The notes beneath the pieces are model-generated. The model searched no databases, had not been told where the DNA came from, and saw only the letters and a program-made list of their open reading frames with translations. This document shows positions 24,836 to 33,990 of a stretch of DNA of 64,000 nt, piece after piece. Numbering within the stretch: the stretch's first letter is position 1; each line of letters begins with the position of its first letter. The position numbers were made by a program, and so were the translations under genes. Origin of the DNA: GCA-016699835 sp964543905 (GTDB lineage: Bacteria; Planctomycetota; Phycisphaerae; Phycisphaerales; UBA1924); NCBI GenBank assembly GCA_964543905.1, contig CAZIZO010000002.1, forward strand, positions 248,001 through 312,000. Reading direction: 5' to 3'.

Positions 24836-26332
24836 TCAGGTTTTCAAGGCCTCGCCTGACCCATCCCCTGCGTGGAGCGGGGGAGGCGCGAAGGCGTCTC
24901 GCTCGCGTTCGTGGATTCGGGCGATGCGGAGCAATGTGGATTCGTCGAAGGGGCGGCCGACGAGTTGCATGCCGATGGGGAGTTTGGCACCCTCGACGGG
25001 TGCGAGCGCCGCGGGGAAGGTGAGGGCGGGGAGCCCCGCGAGATTGACGGCGACGGTGTAGACGTCTTCGAGGTAGAGGGCGAGCGGGTCGCTGGTTTTC
25101 TCGCCGATCTTGAACGCGGGGCTTGGGCTGCTCGGCAGGAGGATCGCCTGGCAGCCGAGATCGAAAGCGGCGTTGAAGTCGGCAAGGATTTTTCGACGTG
25201 CGCGAAGGGCGGTGGTGTAGTAGGCGTCGTAGTAGCCGCTGCTGAGGACGTGGGTCCCGAGCATGATCCGGCGCTTGACCTCGGGACCAAAGCCCTCGGA
25301 ACGGGACTTTGAGTACAGGTCCGCAAGGCTCTCGCCCGGGGCCAGGGAGGCGCGGTGGCCGTAGCGGATGCCGTCGAATCGAGCGAGGTTGGAACTCGCT
25401 TCGGCGGGGGCGACGATGTAATACGCGGCGATGGCCACGTCGATCATGGGAAGATCGATGTCGAGGATGGTGGCGCCAAGGTCGCGGTAGAAGCAAATGG
25501 TGTCGTCGAGGGCCTGGGCGACGGCGGGATGGTTGGCGTTGCTGCGGGCCTGGCGAGGTACACCAAGGGCGAGATGCCGCACGTGCGAGTCGAGATCGAC
25601 GGCAAAGTCGGTTGCGGGTTGGTCGGCACTGGTGGAGTCGAGCGAATCAGGGCCGGCGATCGCGTTGAGCGCAAGGGCGGCGTCGCACACATTTGTGGTG
25701 AGCGGGCCGATCTGATCGAGGCTGCTGGCAAAGGCGACGAGGCCGTAACGCGAGACGCGGCCATAGGTGGGTTTGAGCCCGACGATGCCGCAAAACCCGG
25801 CGGGTTGGCGGATGGAGCCGCCCGTGTCGCTGCCGAGGGCGATGGGGCAAATGCGGGCGGCGACGGCGGCGGCGGAGCCCCCCGAACTGCCACCGGGGAC
25901 GCGCGAAAGGTCCCACGGGTTGCGGGTGGGGCCGAAGGCGGAGTGCTCGGTGGACGAGCCCATGGCGAACTCGTCGAGGTTGGTCTTGCCGAGGATGATG
26001 GCTCCGGCGTCGATGAGGCGCTGGGCGGCGGTGGCGGTGAACGGCGAGTGATAGTTCGCGAGCATCTTGCTGGCGCAGGTGGTCTTGCCGTGGGCGAAGC
26101 AGATGTTGTCCTTGAGAGCGACGGGGACGCCCGCGAGGGGCGGATGGTCGCCCCGCGCGAGGCGGGCGTCAACCGCACGCGCCTGGGCGAGGGCCTCATC
26201 GGGGAAGACCTGCAGGAACGCGTTCAGGGCGTGGTTCAGCGATTCGGCGCGGGCGAGAGCGGCGCACGTGATCGATTCCGCGGTCGATTCGCGGCGGGCG
26301 AGCGAGTTGCGGATATCGGCGGCAGATTGCAT
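24836..26332 (-). CDS. gatA: Asp-tRNA(Asn)/Glu-tRNA(Gln) amidotransferase subunit A
   Basis: A 498-residue amidase that frees ammonia from glutamine for the GatCAB transamidation of mischarged tRNAs in the cytoplasm. The amidase Ser-cisSer-Lys triad is visible: Lys74 (VALKDN), Ser149 (PGGSSGGS) and Ser173 (DTGGSIRQPA). Length is normal. ATG 26332 is preferred to the in-frame TTG at 26341. It follows gatC by 58 bases on the same strand; gatB is not in the window. Confidence 0.95.
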   Translation of the reverse strand: MQSAADIRNSLARRESTAESITCAALARAESLNHALNAFLQVFPDEALAQARAVDARLARGDHPPLAGVPVALKDNICFAHGKTTCASKMLANYHSPFTATAAQRLIDAGAIILGKTNLDEFAMGSSTEHSAFGPTRNPWDLSRVPGGSSGGSAAAVAARICPIALGSDTGGSIRQPAGFCGIVGLKPTYGRVSRYGLVAFASSLDQIGPLTTNVCDAALALNAIAGPDSLDSTSADQPATDFAVDLDSHVRHLALGVPRQARSNANHPAVAQALDDTICFYRDLGATILDIDLPMIDVAIAAYYIVAPAEASSNLARFDGIRYGHRASLAPGESLADLYSKSRSEGFGPEVKRRIMLGTHVLSSGYYDAYYTTALRARRKILADFNAAFDLGCQAILLPSSPSPAFKIGEKTSDPLALYLEDVYTVAVNLAGLPALTFPAALAPVEGAKLPIGMQLVGRPFDESTLLRIARIHERERDAFAPPPLHAGDGSGEALKT

Positions 26333-26390
26333 GGCAGTCAAGAGTGCGGGGCGCCGTGGTCGAGATCCGGAGGAACACGTCGAGAGGCGC

Positions 26391-26702
26391 CTACGCGCCG
26401 CCTCCCTCTTCGAACACCTTGGGAACGTGGAGAAAACGACCGTACGACTGGGGAGCCAGGGCTTGCAGCGTCCCGATCGGGAGCGTCGGCCCGGGCGTGT
26501 CGTCCGCGAGACGATTGGTGGTATTCGCCACGTTGGTCATGGGTTCGATCCCGCCAAGATCGATCTCGCGGAGTCTTTGGACGTAGTTGAGAACGGCGGA
26601 GAGTTGCGACTGATACTGCGCCACCTCGTCATCGCGCACCGCGAGTCGAGACAATCTCGCGACTTTTCGGATGTAGTCTTCGCTCAGGTGGTCGGCCGGC
26701 AT
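26391..26702 (-). CDS. gatC: Asp-tRNA(Asn)/Glu-tRNA(Gln) amidotransferase subunit C
   Basis: A 103-residue linker subunit of GatCAB that wraps around and stabilises GatA and GatB. It begins IRKVARLSRLAVRDDEV and has the family's LNYVQRLREIDLGGIEPM core and the DD-TPGP segment. ATG 26702 gives the normal length; the longer frame is upstream noise. It lies just before gatA, the usual order, and diverges from the gene at 26752 with only 49 bases between. Confidence 0.95.
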   Translation of the reverse strand: MPADHLSEDYIRKVARLSRLAVRDDEVAQYQSQLSAVLNYVQRLREIDLGGIEPMTNVANTTNRLADDTPGPTLPIGTLQALAPQSYGRFLHVPKVFEEGGGA

Positions 26703-26751
26703 GCAAGGAGTGTACGGTTGCGACGACGAGAGGAGCGACAGGAACCGCGTG

Positions 26752-27588
26752 ATGCATGAGGACGAATCCAAGCCCGGGCGACCTCGGCTGCTTCCTGCCT
26801 CGGGGGGGCGACGCGCGCCGCGGTCGGGAGCGCGATGGGTCGTCTGGCTCCAGCGACCGCTGGTGTCGCTGGTCCTGTTCCTCGCGGTCTCGGCGGACGT
26901 GCTCTTTGTCTTTCGTGCGTACACCTGGTCCGGCACGCCGAACAACGCCACGACGACGGCCATCCCCTGGCACATCTCGAGGCACCTGCTCGGACTCAAG
27001 GTCCCCGACATCGAGTTCTCGTATCCCTGGTCGAGTTACTTCGTGCGCGAGGGAGACGCGTACCGAGACCTGGACTCCATCCGAACGAGCGCGGACGAGT
27101 TGACCAAGTTGCTCGCCTCACGCCCGGGCGACGTCATCGAGATCCGACGCACCCGCTTCCTCGGGCGCCGTGGCTGGTGGGCGCCGACACGCACCCTGCG
27201 AGAACACCGGCTGAAAATCACCCGTATGTCGGACGGCGCGTCGCTCGACAAGGACTTGGCCGCACGCTCGGCGTACGGCGGTACGATGTTCGGCAAGCGA
27301 GATCCGGAACTCTCTCGCCTGCTCCTCCGCGACATCGAGGACCAACGTCCGATCTGGTCGGGCTATATCCACAACTTGGCGACGCTCCTCGCGCTGATCC
27401 TCCTGGCCATTTCGATGGGGTGGGTCCCCCGCATGTGGGGGGCAGGGCGACGACGACGCCTCCTCGAACGATCCATCTGCCCCGCCTGCGCGTACGACCT
27501 CTCCGCGACGAAGGATCTGGCCGGCGTCAAGACCTGCCCGGAGTGCGGAACGCGGTGGGTGCTCGCCTCGTACTCCAAGGCCTCCTGA
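26752..27588 (+). CDS. Membrane protein with C-terminal zinc ribbon, function unknown
   Basis: A 278-residue protein with two membrane helices (about 33-55 and 215-240) around an external domain of some 155 residues, and a cytoplasmic tail carrying a zinc ribbon (ICPACAYDLSATKD, then TCPECG). The tail CPACAYDLSAT resembles a ribbon found on many planctomycete membrane proteins of unknown role. ATG 26752 follows an AGGAACCG that may serve as ribosome binding site. It is divergent from gatC. I do not recognise the external domain. Confidence 0.7.
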   Translation: MHEDESKPGRPRLLPASGGRRAPRSGARWVVWLQRPLVSLVLFLAVSADVLFVFRAYTWSGTPNNATTTAIPWHISRHLLGLKVPDIEFSYPWSSYFVREGDAYRDLDSIRTSADELTKLLASRPGDVIEIRRTRFLGRRGWWAPTRTLREHRLKITRMSDGASLDKDLAARSAYGGTMFGKRDPELSRLLLRDIEDQRPIWSGYIHNLATLLALILLAISMGWVPRMWGAGRRRRLLERSICPACAYDLSATKDLAGVKTCPECGTRWVLASYSKAS

Positions 27589-27631
27589 CGTTGCCGCGCC
27601 CTTGGGACCATAGAACTCCGAATGGGGCGGC

Positions 27632-28561
27632 TTACCCGGGCTTTCGTCCGACCGCGATCTGGTGATTGCCCATGGGAAACTTGGTCATGGCGAACTCGCC
27701 CGAATCCAAGCGGCCCAGCGTGGAGACCACGCGGAGCAGCGCGCCCGTGACGGCGCTCCGGACATAGCGCGCGATCCATCGCTGCGCCGAGCGGTCGTAG
27801 TTCGGAATCTGGTCCACCATCTCAAAGCCCGCCCGCCGGAGGCACTCGGCAAGACCCGGCGCGGAGAAGACGAAGAGGTGCTGTGGAGGGTTGTACCACT
27901 GGTTGACGCCCGGCAAGAGACGGTCGAACCAGTCGTCGCCCGTTCCGGTGTTGATGATGAGCAGCCCCCCGGGCTTCAGCACCTCGAAGCAGGATCGGAG
28001 CACCTGAACAGGATCGGGCAGGTGCTCGATCACGCCCCACATGGTGACGGTGTCAAAGTGCCCGATCGTGTGCTTGGCCTCGTGGATGCTGCCCGCCTGG
28101 ACGTTCAGCCCAAGTTCCTCACGCGCGGCGCGAGCGGCCGTGTCGGAGAGTTCCAGGCCCATGCAGTCGATCCCGGCTTTGGCGCACAGTTCGAGAAAGT
28201 ACCCCTTGCCACAACCAAGGTCCAAGAGACGCCCGGGGTTGCCCCTGGTGTACTTTTGGACGAGTTGTAGTTCCGCGGGGTGGTAGGCCCGCATTTTTTC
28301 CTCTTGCGCGTAGTTCCCCTTCGGTCCTCGCCCCACGTGGTAGTTCGAGTAATACTCCGCCAGGAAATCGGCGGCCGGCATCGGCGCGACGAAGGCGTTG
28401 CGGCAGTTCTCACACCGGTACATTTTGTGCGGACCTTCGAGATAGCATGGCCCCGAGCGTTCGTGCCCACAGACGGGGCAACGGGGCGAACTCAGTCGCC
28501 CCGCCGCCATCGAAGGGTCAACCAGAGGGCGGGGCTTGGACGAGGCGGCTTCGGTAGACAT
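27632..28561 (-). CDS. SAM-dependent methyltransferase with zinc-binding N-terminus
   Basis: A 309-residue class I methyltransferase. The N-terminus has a four-Cys knuckle (Cys28, Cys31, Cys50, Cys53; CPVCG and CENC), typical of sugar- or natural-product-modifying methyltransferases. The SAM site is LLDLGCGKGYFLEL (112-124), with MWGVIEHLPDP and the GGLLIINTGTGD strand downstream. C-terminal residues are basic and may contact the membrane or glycan. ATG 28561 is used; the frame extends to 28642. It flanks the glycan cluster and is divergent from the acyltransferase. Confidence 0.85.
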   Translation of the reverse strand: MSTEAASSKPRPLVDPSMAAGRLSSPRCPVCGHERSGPCYLEGPHKMYRCENCRNAFVAPMPAADFLAEYYSNYHVGRGPKGNYAQEEKMRAYHPAELQLVQKYTRGNPGRLLDLGCGKGYFLELCAKAGIDCMGLELSDTAARAAREELGLNVQAGSIHEAKHTIGHFDTVTMWGVIEHLPDPVQVLRSCFEVLKPGGLLIINTGTGDDWFDRLLPGVNQWYNPPQHLFVFSAPGLAECLRRAGFEMVDQIPNYDRSAQRWIARYVRSAVTGALLRVVSTLGRLDSGEFAMTKFPMGNHQIAVGRKPG

Positions 28562-28738
28562 CGGACGACTGTACGAAGCCAACTCGCTGCCCGATGTAGG
28601 GGGCACCGATGCGTCGCGCCGCCACACGCCGGCAGGACTCACATCCTGAGAGCGTTCTCAACCATCTCGCCCATTGTGCGTAGAGCCCCAACCCGCCTGC
28701 TGTCGAAACACTACCATGCGGACCACGTTCCCCACAGC

Positions 28739-29374
28739 ATGACCTCCCCGAGCCCCACACAAACCCCGATCTTCCAGCAACTGAACACGACGGCGTCGTA
28801 CCCGTATCCCTTTTCGTGGTACATCCGCCGGTCTCTTTGGGAGGCCGTCCGTCTGACGATCTTCCGGTTCAGCCCATCAAAGACGAACGGGTGGCGACGG
28901 TGGTTGCTTCGACTGTTCGGGGCCAAACTGGCGCCGACCGTCGTCATTCGCCCCACGGCACGCGTCAAGCATCCCTGGCTCCTCACCATGGGCGAATACT
29001 CCTGCCTCGCCGACAACGTCGAGATGTACAACCTCGGTCCGGTTTCCATCGGCGACCATACCGTGATCTCCCAAAACGTCCACGTCTGCAACGGCACGCA
29101 CGACTACACGAAGCCCAACCTCCCACTCCTCCGACCCACGTCCAAGATCGGGAGCGGCGTCTGGATCTGTGCCGACGCGTTCGTCGGTCCGGGCGTGACG
29201 ATCGGAGACAACAGCATCATCGCCGCGGCGGCGGTCGTCACGAAAGATGTCCCGGCGAACATGATCGCGGGCGGGAACCCGGCACGAGTGATCAAGCCCC
29301 GCCCCATGCCGTTTGACGCTTCGGGCGCTCCAGCCCAGCGTCACCCCAACCCGACGGAGGAACGACGCTCGTGA
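28739..29374 (+). CDS. Hexapeptide-repeat O-acyltransferase (WcaF-like)
   Basis: A 211-residue left-handed beta-helix acyltransferase. The repeats are clear from about 95 on (YNLGPVSIGDHTVISQNVHV, VWICADAFVGPGVTIGDNSII) and the NGTHDY segment holds the likely catalytic His. The long N-terminal helix and YSCLADNVEMYN resemble WcaF-type colanic acid acetyltransferases. It would acetylate a sugar during glycan assembly. The stop overlaps the GTG of the next gene by four bases (GTGA), so the two are translationally coupled. Confidence 0.88.
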   Translation: MTSPSPTQTPIFQQLNTTASYPYPFSWYIRRSLWEAVRLTIFRFSPSKTNGWRRWLLRLFGAKLAPTVVIRPTARVKHPWLLTMGEYSCLADNVEMYNLGPVSIGDHTVISQNVHVCNGTHDYTKPNLPLLRPTSKIGSGVWICADAFVGPGVTIGDNSIIAAAAVVTKDVPANMIAGGNPARVIKPRPMPFDASGAPAQRHPNPTEERRS

Positions 29375-30351
29375 ATGCAGCATCGGCGAACAACTACCGC
29401 AACGTCTTCCGCGGCGAGGGCGTGCTGATCACCGGCGGCGCAGGATTCATCGGGTCGCATCTCGCTCACCGGCTTGCCTCGTTGGGCGCACACGTCCGCG
29501 TGCTCGACGATCTGTCCGGGGGGCACGCCCACAATCTCGAAGGCGACCCTGCGCCCGGGACCATCGAACTCCACCGGGCCTCGATCCTCGACCCTGCCGA
29601 TCTTGCCCGAGCGGTCGCGGGCTGCCGATTCGTCTTCCACCAGGCCGCGATGGTCAGCGTGCCGCAGAGCGTTGAGCAGCCGGCCCGATGCATGGAGGTG
29701 AACGTGGTCGGCACGGAGCGTGTCCTGGCGGCGGCGCGGCAGGCGGGAGTGCAGCGGGTCATGTTCGCCGCCTCTGCGGCCGCGTACGGGAACACCCCCA
29801 GCCTGCCCAGCAAGGAGACGGACCTGCCCGATTGCTGGTCGCCCTATGCGGCCAGCAAGGTCACGGGCGAGATGCTGCTGCAAACCTACAGCCGATGCTA
29901 CGGGTTGAGCACGATCAGCCTTCGCTACTTCAACATCTTCGGGCCCCGGCAGGACCCCAAGAGCCCGTATGCCGCGGTCATCTCGGCCTTTGCGGACGCC
30001 TTGATCGCGGGGCGCACACCCAGAGTTCTGGGGGATGGCGAGCAGACGCGAGACTTCACGCCGATCGAGAACGTCGTCCACGCGAACCTGCTCGCGGCGT
30101 CCAGTGAGCAGCCCCTGATGGGGGAGGTCGTGAACATCGGGTGTGGGGGGCGTATTCGCCTGCTGGACGTGCTCGCGGCCATGGGGCGGGCGCTGGGTGT
30201 GCGTGTCGCGCCCGAGTTTGGTCCTCCGCGGGCAGGTGATGTTCGCCACTCGTCGGCCGATATTGGAAGAGCGAAGGCCCTCCTGGGCTACGAGCCGGTG
30301 ATGCCCTTCGAAGAGGGGATCCGGCGGACACTGGAGTGGGCCAGGTCGTAA
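29371..30351 (+). CDS. NAD-dependent nucleotide-sugar epimerase/dehydratase
   Basis: A 326-residue extended short-chain dehydrogenase. The NAD site TGGAGFIG is at 21-28 and the catalytic Y-x3-K is Tyr159/Lys163 (SPYAASK). The region resembles UDP-glucose or UDP-GlcNAc 4-epimerases (GalE and Gne/WbpP group), but 4,6-dehydratase or reductase activity cannot be excluded. The start is GTG 29371, in a four-base overlap with the acyltransferase stop. It belongs to the plus-strand glycan operon 28739-32242. Confidence 0.88.
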   Translation: MNAASANNYRNVFRGEGVLITGGAGFIGSHLAHRLASLGAHVRVLDDLSGGHAHNLEGDPAPGTIELHRASILDPADLARAVAGCRFVFHQAAMVSVPQSVEQPARCMEVNVVGTERVLAAARQAGVQRVMFAASAAAYGNTPSLPSKETDLPDCWSPYAASKVTGEMLLQTYSRCYGLSTISLRYFNIFGPRQDPKSPYAAVISAFADALIAGRTPRVLGDGEQTRDFTPIENVVHANLLAASSEQPLMGEVVNIGCGGRIRLLDVLAAMGRALGVRVAPEFGPPRAGDVRHSSADIGRAKALLGYEPVMPFEEGIRRTLEWARS

Positions 30352-30428
30352 ATCCAGGCTCCTTCGGCGGAGGGCGAACGGAACGGGGCACGCACGAGCA
30401 ACATGGGAGGTGGCGCATCGGGACGGAC

Positions 30429-31397
30429 GTGGGCAAAGGTGGGACGACGGCGGGGGCGGCTCTGGAGCCGGTGAGCATCCTCATCCTGACGAAGGACGAG
30501 GAGGTGAACATCGCGGAATGCCTGCGCACCTGCATGTTCAGCGACGACATCGTCGTGCTCGACAGTCTGAGCACGGACAAGACCTGCGAGATCGCCGAGA
30601 CGTTTCCCAACGTCCGCGTCATCAAGCGGAAGTTCGACACCTGGAGCAAGCACAGCAACTGGGCGCTGGACAACATCAAGTTCAAGCACCCCTGGGTCTA
30701 CTACAGCGACGCCGACGAGCGCATCACGCCCGAACTGCGGGACGAGATGCTGCGCAAGTGCAATGACCCGAGCCTGCCGTACAACGCCTATCGCCTGCGG
30801 TACAAGAACATGTTCATGGACCGGTGGATCCACCGCGGCGGGCTCTACCCGGTCTGGATCATCCGCCTGTTCCGTCCGGACAAGATCCGGTACGAGGATC
30901 GCCAGGTCAATGCGCACCCGGTGGTCGATGGCCAGTTGGGCGACCTCGAAGAGCACTTCGTCCACTACAGTTTCAACAAGGGCCTTCTCCCATGGCTGCA
31001 CAAGCACAACTCGTATTCCGACATGGAGTCGGCCGAGGCCGTCCGCATCATCACCAGCGAGACGATGTGGACCAAACTCCGTCGCATCACGAGCAATGAG
31101 AAGGGCGTTCGGCGACGGACCATCAAGGACCTGTCCTTCTTCCTCATCTTCCGAGGGTTTATTCGCTTCCTGTACATGTACGTCCTTCGGTTGGGCATCC
31201 TCGATGGCCGGGCCGGCTTCCACTATGCCTGCATGATCTCGATGTACGAGTACTGGATCGAGGTCAAGATCAAGGAGAAGCGGTGGGCCTGGCGCGAGCA
31301 GACCGACGCCGAGGTGTCGCGACTGCTCGGGGAAACGCGCGAGCCCGGCGCGGTGCCCAAGCCCGCACCGGCCCCGGCGCCGGGGGGTGCGGCATGA
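30429..31397 (+). CDS. Family 2 glycosyltransferase
   Basis: A GT-A enzyme of about 322 residues. The domain begins VSILILTKDEEVNIAECLRTC, a WaaE/KdtX-like opening, and has the metal-binding D-x-D in YYSDADERI, then LFRPDKIRYEDRQVN and a C-terminal helical tail with FIRFLYMYVLRLGILDG. These enzymes transfer sugars to core or O-antigen-like glycans. The start is uncertain: GTG 30429 is used, but GTG 30336 (overlapping the epimerase by 16 bases) and GTG 30471 are possible. Its stop overlaps the next, related gene (ATGA). Confidence 0.85.
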   Translation: MGKGGTTAGAALEPVSILILTKDEEVNIAECLRTCMFSDDIVVLDSLSTDKTCEIAETFPNVRVIKRKFDTWSKHSNWALDNIKFKHPWVYYSDADERITPELRDEMLRKCNDPSLPYNAYRLRYKNMFMDRWIHRGGLYPVWIIRLFRPDKIRYEDRQVNAHPVVDGQLGDLEEHFVHYSFNKGLLPWLHKHNSYSDMESAEAVRIITSETMWTKLRRITSNEKGVRRRTIKDLSFFLIFRGFIRFLYMYVLRLGILDGRAGFHYACMISMYEYWIEVKIKEKRWAWREQTDAEVSRLLGETREPGAVPKPAPAPAPGGAA

Positions 31398-32242
31398 GCG
31401 ACGCCCCCCTCATCGAGGTCATGATCCCGACGTACAACGAATCGATGCACATCGAGGAGGCGGTTCGGAACGCGCTCGAGGTCGGGCCGGTCTACGTGCT
31501 CGACTCGTTCAGCACCGACGGAACGCAAGACATGGCGCGGCGGGCGGGCGCCACCGTGGTTGAACACAAGTTTGTGGACTATGCGAAGCAGAAGAACTGG
31601 GGGCTGGACCATCTGCCCTTCAAGGGGAAGTGGATCTTCATCCTCGACGCGGACGAGCGCATCACGCCGCAACTCCGTGAAGAACTGAAGCGCCTCGCGA
31701 GCGATCCCGACGCCCGCGCGGGCTATTTCGTGAACCGCGTGGTGATCTTCATGGGACGCCAGATCCGTCACGGCGGGCTGTTCCCCTCCTGGAACCTGCG
31801 GTTCTTCAAGCGGGGCACGTGCCGATACGAGGATCGCAGCGTGCACGAGCACATGCTGTGCAACGGCGAGACGGGCTACACGCAGAATCTGATGCTCCAC
31901 ATCCGGCGCGAGACGATCTCGCAGTACATCGCGAAGCACATCCGCTACGCCGACATGGAGAGCACCGAGTGGATCCATGCCGCGACCGGCGCCGGGGGCG
32001 GCGCGCAGGCCGAGCGTCTGTTCAAGGACTCCCTGCGCTGGCGTCAGTGGGTGCGGCGCGTCATCTGGCCGAACCTCCCCTTCAAGCCCCTCATCCGCTT
32101 CGTCTACATGTACATCGTCCGCCTTGGATTCCTCGACGGGCGTCCCGGGTGGCACCTGGCCTGCCTCATGGCGACCTACGAGTACATGATCGGGCTCCTC
32201 TACAAGGACAAACTGGCGCGATCCCGCGGACCCCTCAAGTAG
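31394..32242 (+). CDS. Family 2 glycosyltransferase, paralogue of the preceding gene
   Basis: A 282-residue GT-A enzyme, related in sequence to its upstream neighbour: IEVMIPTYNESMHIEEAV opening, FILDADERITPQLREEL with the D-x-D, RFFKRGTCRYEDRSVHEHM, and the same C-terminal block IRFVYMYIVRLGFLDGRPG. The ATG at 31394 overlaps the previous TGA by four bases. Tandem paralogues suggest two successive sugar additions. It ends four bases before the convergent deacetylase gene. Confidence 0.87.
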   Translation: MSDAPLIEVMIPTYNESMHIEEAVRNALEVGPVYVLDSFSTDGTQDMARRAGATVVEHKFVDYAKQKNWGLDHLPFKGKWIFILDADERITPQLREELKRLASDPDARAGYFVNRVVIFMGRQIRHGGLFPSWNLRFFKRGTCRYEDRSVHEHMLCNGETGYTQNLMLHIRRETISQYIAKHIRYADMESTEWIHAATGAGGGAQAERLFKDSLRWRQWVRRVIWPNLPFKPLIRFVYMYIVRLGFLDGRPGWHLACLMATYEYMIGLLYKDKLARSRGPLK

Positions 32243-32245
32243 CGG

Positions 32246-33019
32246 TCAGACGTCGTTCCACGTGACCAGTTCGACGCCGCGGGATCGGGCCTTCTGTCCG
32301 AGTTCCAGCGTGGTCTCACGCTCGTACGCTCGCCACGCCTCGCGTGTCCCGGGGTGCACGCCGACTTCCACGATGCCATCTAGTTGAAGCCCGAGGAACG
32401 AGTCCACCCACGACCCCTGCACCGAGCCCCAGGGCAGGTACAGATGGTGTGTCGTACGGAATCGAGCGTCGATCGCGCGCTTCCAATGCGCGCCCAGCCA
32501 GTAGGTTGGGCTCGCGTAGGGCTTCTTCAGATAGACGTCCTGCACGCTGCGCACCTTCGAGATCCCATACCTCGGGAGCACCTTCGCCAGCGTGGTGCGG
32601 AAGGCGTGGAACTTGTGCATGTGTCCGTGCGAGTCGACGTGCGAGATCGGGACGCCCAGCGCCCGAATCTTCTCCAGTTGTGCGATCGTTTCTCGCTCGA
32701 CCTGGGCCTGGTCCACCTGCCGAAAGAGGGCCCGCACGCGAGTCTGCTGTGAGGGCCGGAAGAGGCCATCCGCGCGGGCCAGGGTCGGCAACTCGGGGCC
32801 CGGCGTGAGCGCGGGCTCGATCCCGTCTCCCACATACGTCAGGTGCACGCCGAAACTGAACTGCGGATGTCGTCGGGCGTAGTCCGCGGCCCGCTCGACG
32901 GCGGGCATCGTGGGCATGATCGTCGCGCTCGTGAGCGCCCCGGCTTCAAAGCACGCGATCGTCGCGTCCACCGTGTCATCGTCCCAACCAAAGTCGTCGG
33001 CGTTGATGAGGATTTTCAC
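32246..33019 (-). CDS. ChbG/YdjC-type carbohydrate deacetylase
   Basis: A 257-residue metal-dependent deacetylase of the YdjC/ChbG fold. The metal and catalytic residues appear in NADDFGWDDD near the start and in SHVDSHGHMHKFHAF in the middle. Family members remove an N-acetyl group from chitobiose-like sugars; here it may act on a glycan precursor or a degraded oligosaccharide. It starts with GTG 33019, overlapping the upstream methyltransferase stop by four bases, so both are coupled. Confidence 0.85.
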   Translation of the reverse strand: MKILINADDFGWDDDTVDATIACFEAGALTSATIMPTMPAVERAADYARRHPQFSFGVHLTYVGDGIEPALTPGPELPTLARADGLFRPSQQTRVRALFRQVDQAQVERETIAQLEKIRALGVPISHVDSHGHMHKFHAFRTTLAKVLPRYGISKVRSVQDVYLKKPYASPTYWLGAHWKRAIDARFRTTHHLYLPWGSVQGSWVDSFLGLQLDGIVEVGVHPGTREAWRAYERETTLELGQKARSRGVELVTWNDV

Positions 33020-33843
33020 GCTCCACCCCCAGTTCCGGGCGGGGCTGCCCCCTTGGTGATCCGGACAAACATCAGCAGCAACGCCGCCGACACCTTGCCC
33101 TTCAGCGTCGAGCGCGGCACGGGCAACGATTCGATGGTGGCCCCGGGCGGAAGCGCCCGCCGAAGATCGAACAGCGACGCCCAGTGGATCGCGTCCGCGT
33201 CGCGAAACCAGGGACGGTGCAGCACGCAAGGGTCCACGTGGATGAGAAAGTCCGGCGCTCCCCCCAAGGCGACCCGCAGGCGGCGCACGATGAGGCGCAG
33301 ACCGAGCGAAAATCGGGTGCCCGCGGGGTGATGCCGCGCGGAGGGGCTGAGGTACATCGGAAAGTCATAGCGCGGGCAGGCAATGTACAGCCTTCCCCCC
33401 GGCGCGAGCAACCGGAAGAGGTGGCCCAGGGTCTCCCGCGGGTTGGTGATGTGCTCCCAGACAAAGGTGGAAAAGACGATGTCGTACGGGCCGGAGATCG
33501 TGGAAAGGTCGGCGATGATCGCCTCGTCGGCGCACGCGCTCAGAAACTCGCGATTCTGCGTCGCGACATCTTGCGCGTGAAACCGAACCTTGGAGCGCAG
33601 ATCCCCCAGGAACGACGGGAATGCCGTTCGCCCGGCCCCAAACTCCAGAACCCGGCACGTCTCGCCCTTCGCCACATGACGGCGCACGTCCTCCGCGATG
33701 GGTCCCCAGAAGTCCGGCTTGAGCGAGGGCGCCTCGAACGACTCGTACGTCGAGGTCGTGGAATAGAACGCATCCAACTTCCGGCGGAGATCGGCCACCC
33801 GCGGGTCACTCTCGTGGCACAGGATGTTCGAGGTGCTCGACAG
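33016..33843 (-). CDS. SAM-dependent methyltransferase
   Basis: About 275 residues. The SAM-binding motif is RVLEFGAGRTAFPSFLG, with later strands IVFSTFVWEHITNPRETL and LLAPGGRLYIACPRYD. It lies in the glycan locus and likely methylates a sugar or a lipid-linked intermediate. The start is unusual: no ATG or GTG exists in the frame, only TTG codons far upstream and a CTG at 33843 that directly follows GAAAGGACGCCC, the same 12-base string that precedes the GTG of the glycosyltransferase at 11694. I use CTG with reserve; the frame itself is open up to 33954. Confidence 0.75.
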   Translation of the reverse strand: MSSTSNILCHESDPRVADLRRKLDAFYSTTSTYESFEAPSLKPDFWGPIAEDVRRHVAKGETCRVLEFGAGRTAFPSFLGDLRSKVRFHAQDVATQNREFLSACADEAIIADLSTISGPYDIVFSTFVWEHITNPRETLGHLFRLLAPGGRLYIACPRYDFPMYLSPSARHHPAGTRFSLGLRLIVRRLRVALGGAPDFLIHVDPCVLHRPWFRDADAIHWASLFDLRRALPPGATIESLPVPRSTLKGKVSAALLLMFVRITKGAAPPGTGGGA

Positions 33844-33990
33844 GGGCGTCCTTTCCGTCTCGTTCCAAACCGCGACCAACGAGGATAACCATGAACGGGC
33901 CGATCGTCCGCGCGCCGGGCGAGAATCCCACGCGACGCTGCGATCCGGCGGCAACCTCCTCCGAAGTCACGATCGCCGGACGCCCAGCAC

